Positions 43,710 through 53,416 are shown, counted from the stretch's first letter. The stretch: 64,000 nt of DNA from Flavobacteriaceae bacterium (GCA_004762155.1 SIHP01000001.1:310001-374000); one strand, 5' to 3'. Translations and numbers: made by a program. Notes: generated from the sequence alone by a model not told the origin.

Positions 43710-45824
43710 TTAAATTCCGTAAAAAGAACTCATATTATCTTCTACGTCTGAAGCTTTTTTAATTGCTTCATACATTTGGAAAGATTTACTTTTTCTTTGA
43801 GTTTCTATACGTTTTCTAAAAGAATCGTAGTTTGGTAATGTCGTTGGTAATTCCTTTTTAGAAACTACAAATGCAAACACACCTTTATCTCCAATTACTG
43901 GTTTGTATAATTCGTTTTCTTTAGCGTTTAACATCGCTCCTACTACTTTAGGTTCAAAACCTACTCCTGAAATAGTTGGTGATTTTAAATTTACATCACT
44001 AGCCTTTCTTGCTCTTTGTTCGGTAGCTTTTGCAATATCTTCTAATGAAGCTCCAGTAAATTTCTTTGAAATAATAGCAGCCTTTTTTTCTTTAGCTAAT
44101 ATAGGGCGTACTTTAGATACAGCTTTATCAACTGTCATTAATCCTTTTTTCGCTTTATTAGTTAAAGTAGCGACAACAAAACCTCCATCAACATCAAAAC
44201 GTTTAAAATCTCCTTCGTTAACATCTTGTTCAAATGCCCACGTTACAATTTGTCTTTCAGTTCCAATACCTGGTACATTTTCATCTAATCCTTTTAAACC
44301 TGCTGCAGATAAAGAATTTAGTTCCTTTGTTTTAACTGCTTCATCAAAATTAATTTTCTTCGATAACTCAAAGGCTAAAGATTCAGCATTTTCATATACT
44401 TTGTTTTCTGTTTCTTCTGAAGCTTCTATTTTTTTAGAAAAAGTCGCTAATTTCACAGCATTCTGATAATTCTTTTGGTCGTCTATTTTAATAATATGAA
44501 AACCAAATGGAGATTTTACAACTCCCATATCTCCTGTTTTGTTTTCAAAAGAATAATCTCTAAAAGCTGGTACCATTCTATTGTAAGTAAACCAATTTAA
44601 ATCTCCACCTTTTTCTGCATTTGATTTATCAGCCGAAAACTCTTTTGCTAAATCTGCAAATTTAGATTTGTTTGCTTTTACTACAGTTAAAAGACTATCT
44701 GCAGTTATTTTAGCTTCTTCTTCAGTTTTCACTGTTTCTGGTGTTGCTGAATTTGATCCTTTAAAAGGAATTAAAATATGACTCGCTTTTACTGAATCTG
44801 GTAAATTAACTACCTCTGTAATTTTAGAGATTTTAAATAAACCATTATCCTTGTAAGGTCCAAAAACATCTCCTTTATTTCCTTTAAAAACAGTATCAGC
44901 AACTACTTTCGATACAGTCGCTTTAAATTGAATATTTTGATTTAAAGGTGTTTCTGAATCGTTTTCATTAAAAAAAGTTGTATAATCTGTAGTAGATTTT
45001 AAACCTTTAATAGTAACTCCTTCATCTACTTTATCATTTAATAATACTGCTACTTGAGATTTTATAGCTTCTTCATCTTCTGGAGTAGCTTCAATATCAA
45101 ACTTTACAAATTTAATATCTCTTGTTTCTTCTACTTGAAATTCATTCGCATGATTTTTGATATAAGTACCTATTTCTCCTTTAGTAACTTGTACAGTAGA
45201 ATCTTTTATAGATGTAAAAGGAACATATACAAAATCAGAAGTTAGCTTTGTGTTTTCTGTTAAATATTGTGCTTCACCTTCCTTTAAAGAAGCTCCTAAA
45301 CCTGCACCTACTAAATTATCATATGTAGTTTTTTGAAGGTTATTCTTCAATGAAACCATGTAATTTTGCCACAAGCTCCATTCTGGAGATGCATCTGCTT
45401 TAATAGTTGCTAAATGCTCTTTTAATTTTTCTTTATCAAAAATTCCAGTTGTTTGAAACCTTGCATCACCTTTTACAGATGGCGAGTCATATAAAGCATT
45501 CATTATGTCTGCCTCACCTATTGTAATTCCTGCTTCATTTAATTGAGTTTCGTAAACTTTTTGTCTTAACAAATTGTTCCAAACAGTTTTAGCAGCTTGC
45601 ATTTCAGAAACTCTACTACCTGTTTGAGCTTTGTAATTCTCTAAAGCTTGTGCAAATTCTTCACGTGAAATAGATTCTCCGTTAACTTGCCCTACTTCAT
45701 TTACCTTACTAGAATTAAGGAAATCAAATATTGTAGATGGATCAAATACAAAAGCAAATAATGCTAAACCTATTATAACTATTAAAAATAAAGATTTTTC
45801 TCTAATTTTTGATAAAACTGCCAT
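43710..45824 (-). CDS. PpiD-like periplasmic peptidyl-prolyl isomerase
   Basis: A 704-aa membrane-anchored foldase. One N-terminal helix (SLFLIVIIGLALFAFVF) is followed by a SurA/PpiD N-terminal chaperone region (GQVNGESISREEFAQALE near 40-57) and a parvulin rotamase domain (about 345-450: KASHILIPF, then FADLAKEFSADKSNAEKGGD and FGFHIIKIDD). A second, degenerate parvulin-like part may follow. It should help outer-membrane and secreted proteins fold at the periplasmic side of the inner membrane. It is the last gene of the leftward envelope cluster, 97 bases after the CorC-like gene. Confidence 0.9.
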   Translation of the reverse strand: MAVLSKIREKSLFLIVIIGLALFAFVFDPSTIFDFLNSSKVNEVGQVNGESISREEFAQALENYKAQTGSRVSEMQAAKTVWNNLLRQKVYETQLNEAGITIGEADIMNALYDSPSVKGDARFQTTGIFDKEKLKEHLATIKADASPEWSLWQNYMVSLKNNLQKTTYDNLVGAGLGASLKEGEAQYLTENTKLTSDFVYVPFTSIKDSTVQVTKGEIGTYIKNHANEFQVEETRDIKFVKFDIEATPEDEEAIKSQVAVLLNDKVDEGVTIKGLKSTTDYTTFFNENDSETPLNQNIQFKATVSKVVADTVFKGNKGDVFGPYKDNGLFKISKITEVVNLPDSVKASHILIPFKGSNSATPETVKTEEEAKITADSLLTVVKANKSKFADLAKEFSADKSNAEKGGDLNWFTYNRMVPAFRDYSFENKTGDMGVVKSPFGFHIIKIDDQKNYQNAVKLATFSKKIEASEETENKVYENAESLAFELSKKINFDEAVKTKELNSLSAAGLKGLDENVPGIGTERQIVTWAFEQDVNEGDFKRFDVDGGFVVATLTNKAKKGLMTVDKAVSKVRPILAKEKKAAIISKKFTGASLEDIAKATEQRARKASDVNLKSPTISGVGFEPKVVGAMLNAKENELYKPVIGDKGVFAFVVSKKELPTTLPNYDSFRKRIETQRKSKSFQMYEAIKKASDVEDNMSSFYGI

Positions 45825-45921
45825 ATGTAATTTATTTAATTTACAGTGTGCGAAAATACAATTTCACATTTAATAATCCAATGTTTTACAGAATTATTAA
45901 TATTAATAAAAATTCAACTAT

Positions 45922-47214
45922 TTAATCTTCCGATTTTAACACTTTAAAGTATACATCATCTATTTTTGTTGAACTTACTTTTTTTATTTTTATATAAAAA
46001 TCGTCAATAAAAACTTCATCTTCTTCAGTTGGTATATTTTCTGTGTGATTTATAATAAATCCTCCCAAAGTTTCATAAGCCTCTTCTTTTGGTATATTTA
46101 AATTATAGGTTTCGTTTATATAATCAACCTCTAATCTTGCTGAAAAATTAAACTCATCTTCTGCTATTTGCTCCTCTAATAACTCTTGGCTATCATGTTC
46201 GTCTTCAATCTCTCCAAATAACTCTTCTATAACATCTTCAACTGTAATTATTCCTGAGGTCCCTCCATATTCACCTATTACAACAGCAATACTTTTTCTC
46301 CTTTTAATTAAAGAATTTAATACATCACTAATAATCATAGATTCTGGTATTAACTCTACAGGTAAAAGAATTGATTTTATTGTTTTAGGGTTTTTAAACA
46401 ATTCAAAAGCATGTACATAACCTATAATATCATCTAATGAACTCTTGTAAACAATAATTTTAGACAATCCTGTTTCTATAAAAGCATTTTTTAATTCCTT
46501 TACAGATGAATGAATGTCTACCGCTATAATTTCTGTTCGCGGTACCATTATTTCTCTTGATTTTACCTTATGAAATTCTAAAGCGTTTTGAAATATTTGA
46601 ATCTCAGAATCAACATCATCATTATCATTTCCCGTTTCTAATTGTTGAGAAATATAGTTACCCAATTCTTCTTTACTAAATTCTGTTTGTTGCTCGTCTT
46701 CTCTTGTTTTAAAAAAAACACGCAAACAAAAATCTGAAATCTTGGTAATGAATGCAGTTATAAAATAAAAGAGGAGGAAAAAAAAGTATGCTGGAAAAGC
46801 AAATATTTTTAGAATTTCATTTGCATAAATCCTAAAGAATGTTTTAGGTATAAATTCAGCAGTAACTAAAATTACAATTGTTGATATTAATGTTTGCGTA
46901 AGTAATTGTAGGTCTAGTAATAAATAGTTGATTACTGAAAATTCCGATGGTAAAAATAAAAGAAACCACCTTAACAATAATTTCCCCATGAAGTAACTAT
47001 ATACTACAAGCGCAATATTATTTCCTACCAACATGGTAGCTATAAACTTCGATGATTTCTCCGTTATTCTAGAAAAAACTTTAGCTAAATACCCTTCATT
47101 TTTCTTTTCTAACTCTATATGCAGCTTATTTGCAGAAACAAAAGCAATCTCCATACCCGAAAAAAATGCCGAAAAAAATATGGAAACAAAAACAATAAGT
47201 AGTTCGTAGTTCAT
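45922..47214 (-). CDS. CNNM/CorC-type transporter-associated protein (hemolysin family, GldE-like)
   Basis: A 430-aa membrane protein: DUF21/CNNM transmembrane domain with about four helices (GMEIAFVSANKLHIELEKK near 20-38), a CBS pair (SREIMVPRTEIIAVD near 220-234, IAVVIGEYGGTSGIITVED near 310-328) and a C-terminal CorC/HlyC transporter-associated domain. Family members influence Mg2+/Co2+ efflux; GldE of flavobacterial gliding is a close relative, but gldD is not adjacent here. The start codon shares one base with the stop of the upstream small gene (TAATG). Confidence 0.88.
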   Translation of the reverse strand: MNYELLIVFVSIFFSAFFSGMEIAFVSANKLHIELEKKNEGYLAKVFSRITEKSSKFIATMLVGNNIALVVYSYFMGKLLLRWFLLFLPSEFSVINYLLLDLQLLTQTLISTIVILVTAEFIPKTFFRIYANEILKIFAFPAYFFFLLFYFITAFITKISDFCLRVFFKTREDEQQTEFSKEELGNYISQQLETGNDNDDVDSEIQIFQNALEFHKVKSREIMVPRTEIIAVDIHSSVKELKNAFIETGLSKIIVYKSSLDDIIGYVHAFELFKNPKTIKSILLPVELIPESMIISDVLNSLIKRRKSIAVVIGEYGGTSGIITVEDVIEELFGEIEDEHDSQELLEEQIAEDEFNFSARLEVDYINETYNLNIPKEEAYETLGGFIINHTENIPTEEDEVFIDDFYIKIKKVSSTKIDDVYFKVLKSED

Positions 47215-47411
47215 TAGTTAGGTTTATTTCTTTCTCCAATTTTTCTTCTAAACTTTCGTTTAAAAAAGAAAATTAAAGTAATAAATATACCAAATCCGAA
47301 CATAATTAACGATTCTTCTTTGTCTGAATTCCACTTTAAAATAGCTTCAATAAAAAAAACGATACCTACAACTAGATATCCGTATTGTATAAAACCCCAA
47401 ATTTTGTTCAT
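47214..47411 (-). CDS. Small two-helix membrane protein
   Basis: A 65-aa protein with two hydrophobic segments (YGYLVVGIVFFIEAIL and SLIMFGFGIFITLIFFF) and a basic tail (KRKFRRKIGERN). It is coupled on both sides through TAATG overlaps with lptC and the CorC-like gene, so it is translated as part of the operon. Function unknown. Confidence 0.75.
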   Translation of the reverse strand: MNKIWGFIQYGYLVVGIVFFIEAILKWNSDKEESLIMFGFGIFITLIFFFKRKFRRKIGERNKPN

Positions 47412-47986
47412 TATAGTGTTTGTTTGTCTGCTTCAATATCACCAGTAATATCTTTCGCAATCCATTCTTTTAAATTTTGCTTGGCTTCAAAACCAAAACC
47501 ATTAATTGTATCTTTTTCAGTTGTAAAACGAAAACCATCTTCGGTGAAAAAATACTTTTCTTTCTGATCCCAAAATAACTGATTCGTTTCTAATTTCACA
47601 TCATCTGTATGATTAATTATAACTACATTCCCCTTTATTTCTGAAACTGCTGTTTTGTTATAAGACAATGCATAATTACCTGTTATTGTTGTGGAATCTA
47701 TTCCATTTTTATCAATCGTTATAATTTTTATTCCATTTGGAAATTCATTATAAGGATGCGCTTTTCTATTAGAAAAATCGTGTAAAAGCGGTGTAATTAA
47801 TTTTGATGTTATATACCCTGAATCTTTATAAACATGATTTGTATTTATTGCTATTCCAATAGGTTTATTTTTATCAGCTAAAAAATCTCGTACTTCTGTA
47901 GTGGTATTTGTACAAGAAAAAAACATTGCTACCAAAAAAATGGTAGCAATGTTTTTATATATGTTTCTTGATTTTATATTCATCAA
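47411..47986 (-). CDS. lptC: LPS export periplasmic protein LptC
   Basis: A 191-aa lipoprotein (lipobox FFSC). The beta-jellyroll repeats typical of LptC are visible: ITSKLITPLLHDF, then YNEFPNGIKI, and TTITGNYALSYNKTAVSEIKG-like strands (shown in part). It would bridge the LptBFG ABC transporter and LptA during lipopolysaccharide transport. Being a lipoprotein rather than having a transmembrane anchor is usual in Bacteroidetes. It is in the order coaX, outer-membrane protein, TPR protein, lptC, which is conserved among flavobacteria as far as I recall. Confidence 0.85.
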   Translation of the reverse strand: MMNIKSRNIYKNIATIFLVAMFFSCTNTTTEVRDFLADKNKPIGIAINTNHVYKDSGYITSKLITPLLHDFSNRKAHPYNEFPNGIKIITIDKNGIDSTTITGNYALSYNKTAVSEIKGNVVIINHTDDVKLETNQLFWDQKEKYFFTEDGFRFTTEKDTINGFGFEAKQNLKEWIAKDITGDIEADKQTL

Positions 47987-47989
47987 AAT

Positions 47990-49306
47990 TTATTTTGGTA
48001 CACGAACTGTTTCACCAATCCAACATCCAACTTTATGTGAGCTTCCTGGAGTTACACCTTGTTGAAATACTTCTTTTTTAGTAGGTATATTTCCTTTATA
48101 ACTTCTAATATATCTTCCTGCTCCACAACCTGGATCTACTTGCTGTGCTTTTCTTGCTTTATTTAAAGCTGCTACGAAAACCATTTTTTTCTCAAAAACA
48201 CTACTTCCACATGAGTTAGCACTTTTTGCATATAAACTTGCAATATATAAATATGCTTTACCTAAATTAGGATTGTATTTTAATGCTTGGTAAGCTAAAG
48301 CTCTACCTTTACTACCTCCGTATCCTTGTGCTTCTCTTAATTTAAGTTTAGCTTTTACTTTAGGATCAGTTTCTAAATCAAAAGCTTTCTTTCTCATTTC
48401 CTTAGCTCCTGCAGCATCTCCATTTTTCTGTAATACTCCTGCTAAAAAGTTATATGCATCTGATGATTGAGTAACTTCAGCATAAGAAGTTGCTAACTTT
48501 TCAAATAAAGGATCAGTTTGACAACCTTTATTATACATTCTAGAAACAGCTCTCTTTAACCAAACTCCATCACCTTTATTTACTTCGTAATCTCTGGTGT
48601 AAATTGGTATTAATCGGTCACAAGTAGCTAATACTGAAATCATATTATCTAAACCACCTTCTACAGAACCTAATGCTTTAGAATTTGTAGTATAGGCTTT
48701 TAATCTTTTTTTATCTTTTGCACTTATTGTACCTGTTGTATCTTGAGCAATTAATGGAGCTATTTTATTAGTGTAATCTTCTAACTTCTCTCCAACTGAT
48801 TCCATTACATCATCATATGTATCAAAAACTTTTTGAGGATTTGAATCTTTGTATTTATCTGTAATTCCTTGAAAATACTTATAAATATTCTTCACTCCCA
48901 TATCTTTAGGAGAAATAGCATATGCCTTTTCTAAAATCGCAAAAATTTCATCGTCAGTAGCTAATTTATTTTTTGCTAAATATGTAGCATAATCACTATG
49001 TGCTTTTGCTGTTCCCTTGTTTGGGAAATTAACTAATCTTGCTTCATAAACTTTCTTTACCAATGCATGGTCTTTAGTTTTCTCTGCAGCTTTTGCTCCG
49101 TATTTATAAATATTAACTGATAATGTTGGGCAATTGGTTAATAAATAATCTAAATCCGTTTTAGCTTTTTCATATTTTTTAGTCGTAACATCACCTTTAA
49201 ATAAATTATACTTAATGTTACATTCTTGGCTCGCTTGTGCTTTTACTCCATTTACAGCAACAAACAAAAATAATCCTGTTAGTATTTGTGTAATATTTTT
49301 CATCAT
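47990..49306 (-). CDS. Periplasmic TPR-type protein
   Basis: A 438-aa secreted protein with a signal peptide (cleavage near VNGVKAQAS). Several TPR-like helical pairs are seen, for example YEAKLVNFPNKG-like spacing near 85-95 and AYNFLAGVLQKNGDAAGAKE near 280-299. A C-terminal cysteine-containing segment (SANSCGSSVFEKKM, then VGCWIGETVRVPK) ends the protein. The role is unknown; position 3 bases upstream of lptC and next to an outer-membrane protein suggests envelope biogenesis. Confidence 0.75.
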   Translation of the reverse strand: MMKNITQILTGLFLFVAVNGVKAQASQECNIKYNLFKGDVTTKKYEKAKTDLDYLLTNCPTLSVNIYKYGAKAAEKTKDHALVKKVYEARLVNFPNKGTAKAHSDYATYLAKNKLATDDEIFAILEKAYAISPKDMGVKNIYKYFQGITDKYKDSNPQKVFDTYDDVMESVGEKLEDYTNKIAPLIAQDTTGTISAKDKKRLKAYTTNSKALGSVEGGLDNMISVLATCDRLIPIYTRDYEVNKGDGVWLKRAVSRMYNKGCQTDPLFEKLATSYAEVTQSSDAYNFLAGVLQKNGDAAGAKEMRKKAFDLETDPKVKAKLKLREAQGYGGSKGRALAYQALKYNPNLGKAYLYIASLYAKSANSCGSSVFEKKMVFVAALNKARKAQQVDPGCGAGRYIRSYKGNIPTKKEVFQQGVTPGSSHKVGCWIGETVRVPK

Positions 49307-49325
49307 TTTATCAGTTTATTCGTTG

Positions 49326-50612
49326 TTAATCTATTTGTCTTTTTCGGAACCAACCTGTACTATTCAAAGATAAGCTTAACCTTAAATTAAAATACTCTTC
49401 TTTTATTAAGTTATTGTTAGTTGTTCCTTTTTGTCCGTATTCAAAACCTATATTTAAACTTGATATTTGTTTTGGCATTGGTAAACCTAAACCAAAGTTT
49501 ATGCCAAAATCGTTTATTGTACCAAAATTATTTCCTGTACCTGTTCCGTCAACTTGTAAACCTACTCTTTCTACTCGTACTCCTGCTCGATAAGTTATTC
49601 TTTCAAAATAACTAGAAATAGAATTTATCTTTGGAATATAAAACCCTCCAATAGAAGTTCTTAAACCACTACCAAATCTATGGCTATCTTGATCTGAATC
49701 ACCTGTATTTTCAAATTCACTTTGATATTCAGAATTAATCCCTACATACCACTTATCTTTTTTTCCTAATCCAAAACCTACTGTAGTTCTCATTGGATTG
49801 GTTACTTCTCTATTTATAGAACCTGATGATAATGTATCTCTTGGTATTTCAAAACCACCACTACTAAATGATAATGAATATAAATGATGACTTCCATTTT
49901 GAGATAAATCATTTGCTAATTTAACAGCAATACCAGAACTGATTTCTAATTTGTTCTTTAAAGTAGTTTTGTACTGTAACCCTAATTTAAAATCTGTTCC
50001 TCTTACTCGTATAGACTCATCATACTTCGTTCCTAAATGTACTTCGTCTCTTTGATTTAAAATACTATTATCTATTGTACCAAAAACAAAACCCGCTTCT
50101 ATACCAACAGAAAGTCCCTTAATTAAGTAAATACCAAAACTCCCATACAATCTACTTGTTCCTCCTTCTCCTTTAAACCTACTAACTTCAAGAAGTTCTC
50201 CATCTTCATCAAATTCTTGACTTAAAATAGAATATCCTACAGATGTTGAAGGCTGTAAACCTGCTACAAAACCAGATTTTTTTGTTATTGGAAAGCCAAT
50301 TGCTAAATAATTTAAACTTGTAGAACTTCCTGATTGTGTTGTATTTCCATCATCAACAGTTAAGAAATTACTTAAACCTCCTAAAGCATAAGTTGTTAAT
50401 CTTAAATCTGCATTACCAGCTGGATTTATAAAATTTAATTGATAGTCACTTTTAAAAGCTACACCAATACCTCCCATAGAAGCTTGTTCTACCGTTTTTG
50501 GTGTAAATTCTTGTCCAATTCCAAAAGAAGAATATGGTGATGAATTATTTCTTTGTGCCGACATTGTTGCTGATGCAAGTATTAAAACTACAAACAGAAT
50601 TCTCTTAATCAT
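49326..50612 (-). CDS. Outer-membrane beta-barrel protein (OmpP1/FadL-like)
   Basis: A 428-aa protein with a signal peptide (cleavage near TMSAQ). NNSSPYSSFGIGQ begins the mature part, followed by many amphipathic alternating strands (TYALGGLSNFL, SLNYLAIGFPI, RLYGSFGIYLIKGLSVGIEA) ending in a terminal strand with aromatic residues (FNLRLSLSLNS). This is a porin-like or lipid-transport barrel of the kind found next to coaX in flavobacteria. Its start lies 8 bases inside the 3' end of coaX, so translation is coupled. Confidence 0.82.
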   Translation of the reverse strand: MIKRILFVVLILASATMSAQRNNSSPYSSFGIGQEFTPKTVEQASMGGIGVAFKSDYQLNFINPAGNADLRLTTYALGGLSNFLTVDDGNTTQSGSSTSLNYLAIGFPITKKSGFVAGLQPSTSVGYSILSQEFDEDGELLEVSRFKGEGGTSRLYGSFGIYLIKGLSVGIEAGFVFGTIDNSILNQRDEVHLGTKYDESIRVRGTDFKLGLQYKTTLKNKLEISSGIAVKLANDLSQNGSHHLYSLSFSSGGFEIPRDTLSSGSINREVTNPMRTTVGFGLGKKDKWYVGINSEYQSEFENTGDSDQDSHRFGSGLRTSIGGFYIPKINSISSYFERITYRAGVRVERVGLQVDGTGTGNNFGTINDFGINFGLGLPMPKQISSLNIGFEYGQKGTTNNNLIKEEYFNLRLSLSLNSTGWFRKRQID

Positions 50613-51336
50613 TCGCTCTATTATAAATCAAAATTGTATTTAAACCCTCCAAAACAAAATTTGGATTGGCAAATATGCCATTTTTTAATTGTTTAGCCAA
50701 GAAATTTGTATCTCCACCTGTTAAAACTACTGTTAAATCCATAAACTTTTCTTTATATTGATTTATTATTCCATCAATTTCTCTTGCTACGCCATTAACT
50801 ATTCCAGAATGAATTGAATTATTTGTATTATCTCCAATATAGTTTTCTGGCATTTGTTTTTCTAATAATGGAAGGTTTGCTGTATACTTATGTAAAGATT
50901 TATAACGAATTTTTAAACCTGGTGATATCGCTCCTCCTAAATATTCTCCTTTTTTATTTAAAAAATCATATGTTATACATGTACCAGCATCAATAATTAA
51001 AATATTTTTCTTCGGATATTTTTCTTTTCCTGCAGATGCCAAAGCAATTCTATCTACCCCTAATGTATTTGGAGTTCCATATTTATTAATAAATGGCACT
51101 TTTGTTTGATGATCTAGAATTATTAATTCAGTAATATTTTGCAATTTTTGCATTTTGAAAGCTGAAATTGTCGCTACTGAGGAGATAATTGTATGCGAAA
51201 TATTAAATTTTGAAATTATTTTTCTAATTTCTGAAATTATTTTTGACTTGTTAAAGACAACCAACGACTCTACATTATCTTTCTCAAAAACAGCAGCTTT
51301 AACACGAGTATTACCAACATCAATTATTAAATTCAT
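50605..51336 (-). CDS. coaX: Type III pantothenate kinase
   Basis: A 243-aa ASKHA-fold kinase that phosphorylates pantothenate, the first step of coenzyme A synthesis. IIDVGNTRVKAAVFEK near 3-18 is the phosphate-binding loop with catalytic Asp6, IIDAGTCITYDF near 118-129 and GGAISPGL near 139-146 match the family, and VVLTGGDT near 210 closes the nucleotide site. First gene of the leftward envelope operon; it overlaps the next gene by 8 bases. Confidence 0.93.
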   Translation of the reverse strand: MNLIIDVGNTRVKAAVFEKDNVESLVVFNKSKIISEIRKIISKFNISHTIISSVATISAFKMQKLQNITELIILDHQTKVPFINKYGTPNTLGVDRIALASAGKEKYPKKNILIIDAGTCITYDFLNKKGEYLGGAISPGLKIRYKSLHKYTANLPLLEKQMPENYIGDNTNNSIHSGIVNGVAREIDGIINQYKEKFMDLTVVLTGGDTNFLAKQLKNGIFANPNFVLEGLNTILIYNRAND

Positions 51337-51389
51337 CTCTTTTTTTTAGTGAAATGTAAATTTACAACACATTTTTTAAAAACATTCAT

Positions 51390-51420
51390 TTGGTTAAACT
51401 AAAAATCTGTTATATATTTG
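51390..51420 (+). promoter_or_regulatory. Promoter of the tRNA-Phe pair
   Basis: TTG at 51390-51392, 20 bases, then TATATTTG at 51413-51420: a good Bacteroidetes promoter, 25 bases upstream of the first tRNA. Confidence 0.65.
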
Positions 51421-51444
51421 CATCCGCTTAACGAAAGTAGCTAA

Positions 51445-51517
51445 GGTGCCTTAGCTCAGTTGGTAGAGCAAAGGACTGAAAATCCTTGTGTCCCTGGTTC
51501 GATTCCTGGAGGCACCA
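51445..51517 (+). tRNA. tRNA-Phe (GAA), copy 1
   Basis: 73-nt cloverleaf: acceptor GGTGCCT / AGGCACC, D-arm TTAGCTCAGTTGGTAGAGCA, anticodon loop CTGAAAA with GAA at 51478-51480, T-loop GGTTCGATTCC. Discriminator A at 51517 is followed by CTA, so the 3' CCA must be added after transcription. Confidence 0.97.
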
Positions 51518-51579
51518 CTATAAAACTCTTAATTTATTATTAGTTTTATTACCAAAGCTATTTTTTGTAACGCGTGACT

Positions 51580-51652
51580 GGTGCCTTAGCTCAGTTGGTA
51601 GAGCAAAGGACTGAAAATCCTTGTGTCCCTGGTTCGATTCCTGGAGGCACCA
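51580..51652 (+). tRNA. tRNA-Phe (GAA), copy 2
   Basis: Identical to copy 1 over all 73 positions; anticodon GAA at 51613-51615. Here the discriminator is followed by CCA (51653-51655), so the 3' end happens to be encoded. The 62-base spacer differs from the upstream region of copy 1. A terminator follows. Confidence 0.97.
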
Positions 51653-51656
51653 CCAT

Positions 51657-51687
51657 AAAAGCCTGAACAATTTGTTCAGGCTTTTTT
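51657..51687 (+). terminator. Terminator of the tRNA-Phe pair
   Basis: Stem AAGCCTGAACAA / TTGTTCAGGCTT (loop bases TT region) with TTTTTT; begins 2 bases after the encoded CCA of copy 2. Confidence 0.88.
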
Positions 51688-51713
51688 AATGCTTACAATT
51701 TTTATTTTTAAAA

Positions 51714-52700
51714 TTATTTTAACCTAAACTTCATTTCCAAAGGAAGATGGTCAGATATTACTGAAAACTGGTTTAACACAGCTCCATCTATATATTCTAT
51801 AGTTTTGTTTGTATAAAATATATAATCGATACGTTTTTTAGGGTTTTTAGAATCATACGTATTTGCAGGATTCTCTTTATCATAACAAGCATTCCCAACA
51901 TCATTCATTTTAAAAATTTCTTGAACTACAGCTTCTGTATTTCTAGCTTCTGAATTAAAATCTCCTAATAATATAGTAGGAAACTCATTTTTATACTTCT
52001 TAAACAACGCGAAAACATAATTAAACTGTTTTGTTCTTGTAGGTTTATCAAAAGCCTCTAAATGTACATTCATTAACACAATTTCTTTTCCTTCTATTTC
52101 TACTTTTGTTACTTGTAACAAACGATCTAAATAAAAAGCATCTTTATAAAACGGAATATCATCTACTCTGTCTAATACAATTCGTTGGTATTCTTTTAGT
52201 TTGTATTTACTAACAATTGATTGCCCAGAAATCACTTTTCCAAAATTTACACTTGGTAATCCATACGGAAAAGGAATATAACGCTTGTCCCAGTTTACAG
52301 CTTTAGCTACATAATTATACCCCAATTTTGCAATTTCCTCTTCTTGATCAACAGTATAAGAACGACTCGCATCGTAATCAATTTCTTGAAAAGCCAAAAT
52401 ATCTGGATTAAGCTTTATTATTTCTAACTTTACCTTTTCTAAGTTTGTTTCATACAATTGTTTATTTTCTTCTGACTTTTCAGTAGCTATATTATTTGTC
52501 ATGCCACTTAAATACCCTATATTATAAGTAACAATACTATAGATACTATCGTTACTTAATTTTAATGAATAGTTATTTTCTATTAACTTACTATATTCTT
52601 TTTTATCTAAAGTTTTTGAAGATGCCCAAAAATAAAAGACTAAAAAACAAACTATTAACACCAATATTGTTTTTAAAAGAGTTTTAATTATTTTTTTCAT
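51714..52700 (-). CDS. Endonuclease/exonuclease/phosphatase family protein
   Basis: A 328-aa protein with one N-terminal helix (LLKTILVLIVCFLVFYFWAS) acting as anchor or uncleaved signal. The EEP fold motifs are in order: TYNIGYLSG, LAFQEIDYD with the metal-binding Glu, MNVHLEAF, LLGDFNSEA with the catalytic Asp/Asn, KRIDYIFYT, and SDHLPLEMKF with the final His. It should hydrolyse phosphodiesters of nucleic acid, nucleotides or lipids outside the cytoplasm. Monocistronic and convergent with the tRNA pair. Confidence 0.88.
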   Translation of the reverse strand: MKKIIKTLLKTILVLIVCFLVFYFWASSKTLDKKEYSKLIENNYSLKLSNDSIYSIVTYNIGYLSGMTNNIATEKSEENKQLYETNLEKVKLEIIKLNPDILAFQEIDYDASRSYTVDQEEEIAKLGYNYVAKAVNWDKRYIPFPYGLPSVNFGKVISGQSIVSKYKLKEYQRIVLDRVDDIPFYKDAFYLDRLLQVTKVEIEGKEIVLMNVHLEAFDKPTRTKQFNYVFALFKKYKNEFPTILLGDFNSEARNTEAVVQEIFKMNDVGNACYDKENPANTYDSKNPKKRIDYIFYTNKTIEYIDGAVLNQFSVISDHLPLEMKFRLK

Positions 52701-52793
52701 TAAGTATTAATTTTTTGTTAAAAGGTGGTTGTAATTTAAACCTTTTTTATTTGTTCTGGTCTTAGAAGTATACAAACATTAAAATTAAGAAAA

Positions 52794-53240
52794 ATGAAAA
52801 AAATAATAACAATGATAGTTTTAGTAATGGGAATTGCTTTTACTACACAGGCTCAAAAAAAGGATAGAGGAAATAAAAAAGATGATTTTACTCCTAAACA
52901 AAAAACAGAATTAGCTGTAAAAAAAATGACTTTAAAGCTAGATTTAACAGACAGCCAAATTTCACAAATAAAACCTCTTTTAAGAAAGCAAATTACAGAA
53001 CGTACTGAAATACATAAAAAACGTAAAGCATCAAAAGGAAAGGACACTAAATTAAGTTCAGACGAGCGTTATGCTATGGCTATAAAAAAATTAGACAAGC
53101 AAATTGCTTTTAAGAAAAAAATGAAAAGTATCTTAAATGAAAAGCAATACGAAAGATTTGAAAAAATGGCTCCTCGTAAAAAAGGTAAGAAAGGCATGAA
53201 AGGAAAAAAAGGTAAAAAAGGAGACAAAAAAGATAAATAA
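52794..53240 (+). CDS. Secreted Spy/CpxP-like protein with lysine-glycine tail
   Basis: A 148-aa protein with a signal peptide (cleavage after TQAQ). LTDSQISQIKPLLRKQ near 48-63 and SILNEKQYERFEKM near 110-123 resemble the LTxxQ repeats of Spy/CpxP-type chaperones. The C-terminal 25 residues alternate KKGKKGMKGK, giving a strongly basic tail. A periplasmic folding or stress role is likely. Monocistronic with its own terminator. Confidence 0.7.
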   Translation: MKKIITMIVLVMGIAFTTQAQKKDRGNKKDDFTPKQKTELAVKKMTLKLDLTDSQISQIKPLLRKQITERTEIHKKRKASKGKDTKLSSDERYAMAIKKLDKQIAFKKKMKSILNEKQYERFEKMAPRKKGKKGMKGKKGKKGDKKDK

Positions 53241-53298
53241 AGTAAGAAGAGTTTTACACTCGTAACGAGAGTAAATAGTTGATTGATTAGTTTTGATT

Positions 53299-53335
53299 AA
53301 AACCTCAGTTTGGTAAAACAAATTGAGGTTTTTTC
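53299..53335 (+). terminator. Terminator downstream of the Spy-like gene
   Basis: Stem AACCTCAGTTTG / CAAATTGAGGTT (one G-T pair), 6-base loop, then T-tract. Confidence 0.8.
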
Positions 53336-53416
53336 ATTTTTTAATCTAAAACCATTGTTCTATTTAAGTTCTATTTTTTTTTGTAATTAATGTTTAGTTT
53401 TGTAGAAAACAAAACA

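Noticed and set aside
43903..44466. 187-codon frame antisense to the ppiD-like gene
   Set aside because: Antisense to a gene with clear domain structure; no promoter or family resemblance.
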